7,022 nt of DNA from Pseudomonadota bacterium. Lineage in GTDB: Bacteria > Pseudomonadota > Alphaproteobacteria > Rhizobiales > Hyphomicrobiaceae. Where the stretch lies: the NCBI GenBank assembly GCA_023416575.1, contig JAEZHL010000203.1:1-7022 (forward strand), given 5' to 3'. Below are positions 6,135 to 7,022 of this stretch, one piece after another; position 1 is the stretch's first letter; every line of letters starts with the position of its first letter. The translations under genes and the position numbers were made by a program. Below the pieces are notes generated by a model. The model worked only from the letters and a program-made list of their open reading frames with translations. It was not told the origin of the DNA and ran no database searches.

Positions 6135-7022
6135 ATGCGATACGTGGACTACGATGCTTTGCCGCGCCCGCAGGGGGAAACCTTGCCGCTTGCGTGGGAC
6201 GTCTGGGGTGCGGGCGATCAGCTCGGCATGCTCAACAATATCGATGAAGAGGTGGCGATCGCTGCCGCTGGCTTGGTTCGTCGCGGTATCCGCTTCAACC
6301 TCGACCTGCCACTGCATGTTCCCCTGGGAGAGCTGCCTGTCGGCTCGCACCGTTTCAGGAAGGGGCCACACCACGAAATCGCGGCTTCCCATCATGTCGG
6401 TCTGTGCGTCCGCGATGATTGCGTGACCATCTACCCGCAGGCTTCATCGCAATGGGATGGCCTGACGCACGTCGGCGATCCGGTGCACGGTTTCTACAAC
6501 CGCGTGCAGGCCGAACAGATTACTGGCCTGGATGGTACGCGCAACGGCGTCGAGCACCTCGCTGAATTTGGCATCGTCACGCGGGCTGTGCTCGCGGATT
6601 TACCTCGCTTCTTTGCAGCTTCGGGGCGGAACTGGAGCGCGATCGGCAGTCAGGTCTGTGATGCGGAAACGCTGCAGGCGTGCTTGCGTCATCAGGGTGT
6701 GTCGCTGCGGAAGGGTGACGTCTTGCTGGTGCGGACCGGTTGGACTGAGGCTTATCGCGCGGCGGATGCCGAGGGGAAGATCCGGCTATTCGCGGGACGT
6801 GATTACTCAGGCGTCTCCGGTGGCGAGGACATGTGGCGATTCCTCTGGGACAACCGGGTGGGCGCCATTGCCAGCGATACCGTCACGGTCGAGGTCTGGC
6901 CGATATTTGAGGGCAAGCCATCGCTGCACTTGGCGATCGCACGTCTTGGTCTCACACTGGGCGAGATGTTCGACCTGGAAGCTCTGGCAAACGATAGTGC
7001 CGCAACAGGCGAGTGGACGTCG
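6135..7022 (+). CDS. Cyclase-family metal-dependent hydrolase (kynurenine formamidase/isatin hydrolase fold), 3' truncated
   Basis: An uninterrupted frame of 296 codons runs from ATG 6135 to the window edge without a stop. The N-terminal part has WDVWGAGDQLGMLNNI (residues 21-36), typical of the bacterial/fungal cyclase family (COG1878/PF04199). SQWDGLTHVGDPVHGFYN (105-122) aligns with the family metal-binding motif HxGTHxDxPxH; His112, Pro116 and His118 are kept, while the first His is Asp108 and the Asp position is Gly114 next to Asp115. Later come GDVLLVRTGW (194-203), ASDTVTVE (246-253) and LHLAIARLGLTLGE (264-277), all in family positions. Members hydrolyse amide, formamide or cyclic imide-like bonds in the cytoplasm. 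Usual family length is about 320-340 residues, so only a short tail is probably missing. ATG 6135 has no good Shine-Dalgarno (AGTGG is four bases upstream), but the family N-terminus fits it. Head-to-head placement with the operon across a shared operator implies co-regulation. Confidence 0.9.
   Translation, partial: MRYVDYDALPRPQGETLPLAWDVWGAGDQLGMLNNIDEEVAIAAAGLVRRGIRFNLDLPLHVPLGELPVGSHRFRKGPHHEIAASHHVGLCVRDDCVTIYPQASSQWDGLTHVGDPVHGFYNRVQAEQITGLDGTRNGVEHLAEFGIVTRAVLADLPRFFAASGRNWSAIGSQVCDAETLQACLRHQGVSLRKGDVLLVRTGWTEAYRAADAEGKIRLFAGRDYSGVSGGEDMWRFLWDNRVGAIASDTVTVEVWPIFEGKPSLHLAIARLGLTLGEMFDLEALANDSAATGEWTS

Noticed and set aside
6127..6150. Direct repeat GTGGACT at 6127-6133 and 6144-6150
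   Set aside because: Only 7 bp, with the second copy inside codons 4-6 of the cyclase-family gene; chance is sufficient.
1..7022. CRISPR arrays, tRNA or rRNA genes, prophage or integrase genes
   Set aside because: No regularly spaced repeats beyond the single tandem pair, no cloverleaf-like or rRNA-like sequence, and no integrase or phage motifs were seen.

Overview
The window looks like chromosomal DNA of an alphaproteobacterium, probably of the Rhizobiales (Bradyrhizobium/Rhodopseudomonas-like). The grounds are moderately high GC with GC-biased third codon positions, a TRAP transporter with a Tat-type binding-protein signal, and family-III CoA-transferase and CitE-like genes packed together. 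Taxonomy is an inference from style; no marker gene is present.

Layout. Positions 1-126 (+) hold the last 41 codons of a protein whose end resembles an autotransporter/outer-membrane beta-barrel terminus. Positions 127-411 contain no convincing intact gene; there are short inverted repeats and what may be a decayed IS66-type transposase fragment. Positions 412-6019 are one tightly packed minus-strand operon of six genes, transcribed in the order dctP (TRAP solute-binding protein), dctM (large permease), dctQ (small permease), a CitE-like acyl-CoA lyase, a family-III (CaiB/BaiF) CoA-transferase, and an isochorismatase-fold cysteine hydrolase. The spacings are 9, 2, 35, 1 and -4 bases. Positions 6020-6134 are a divergent control region with a perfect 18-bp tandem repeat (22-bp period), very likely a regulator binding site. 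From 6135 (+) to the window edge runs a 296-codon open gene for a cyclase-family (kynurenine formamidase/isatin hydrolase fold) metal-dependent hydrolase, which lacks its 3' end here.

How the genes could work together (inference). The TRAP system imports an organic acid. Two amide-type hydrolases (the divergent cyclase-family enzyme and the operon-distal cysteine hydrolase) could open a ring and/or remove an amide nitrogen. The CoA-transferase would activate the resulting acid, and the CitE-like lyase would cleave a 3-hydroxyacyl-CoA (malyl-CoA or citramalyl-CoA type) into central metabolites. This combination reads as a compact uptake-and-degradation module for an amide- or imide-bearing organic acid; the true substrate cannot be read from the sequence. 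The operator repeat would let one regulator, encoded outside the window, control both divergent units.
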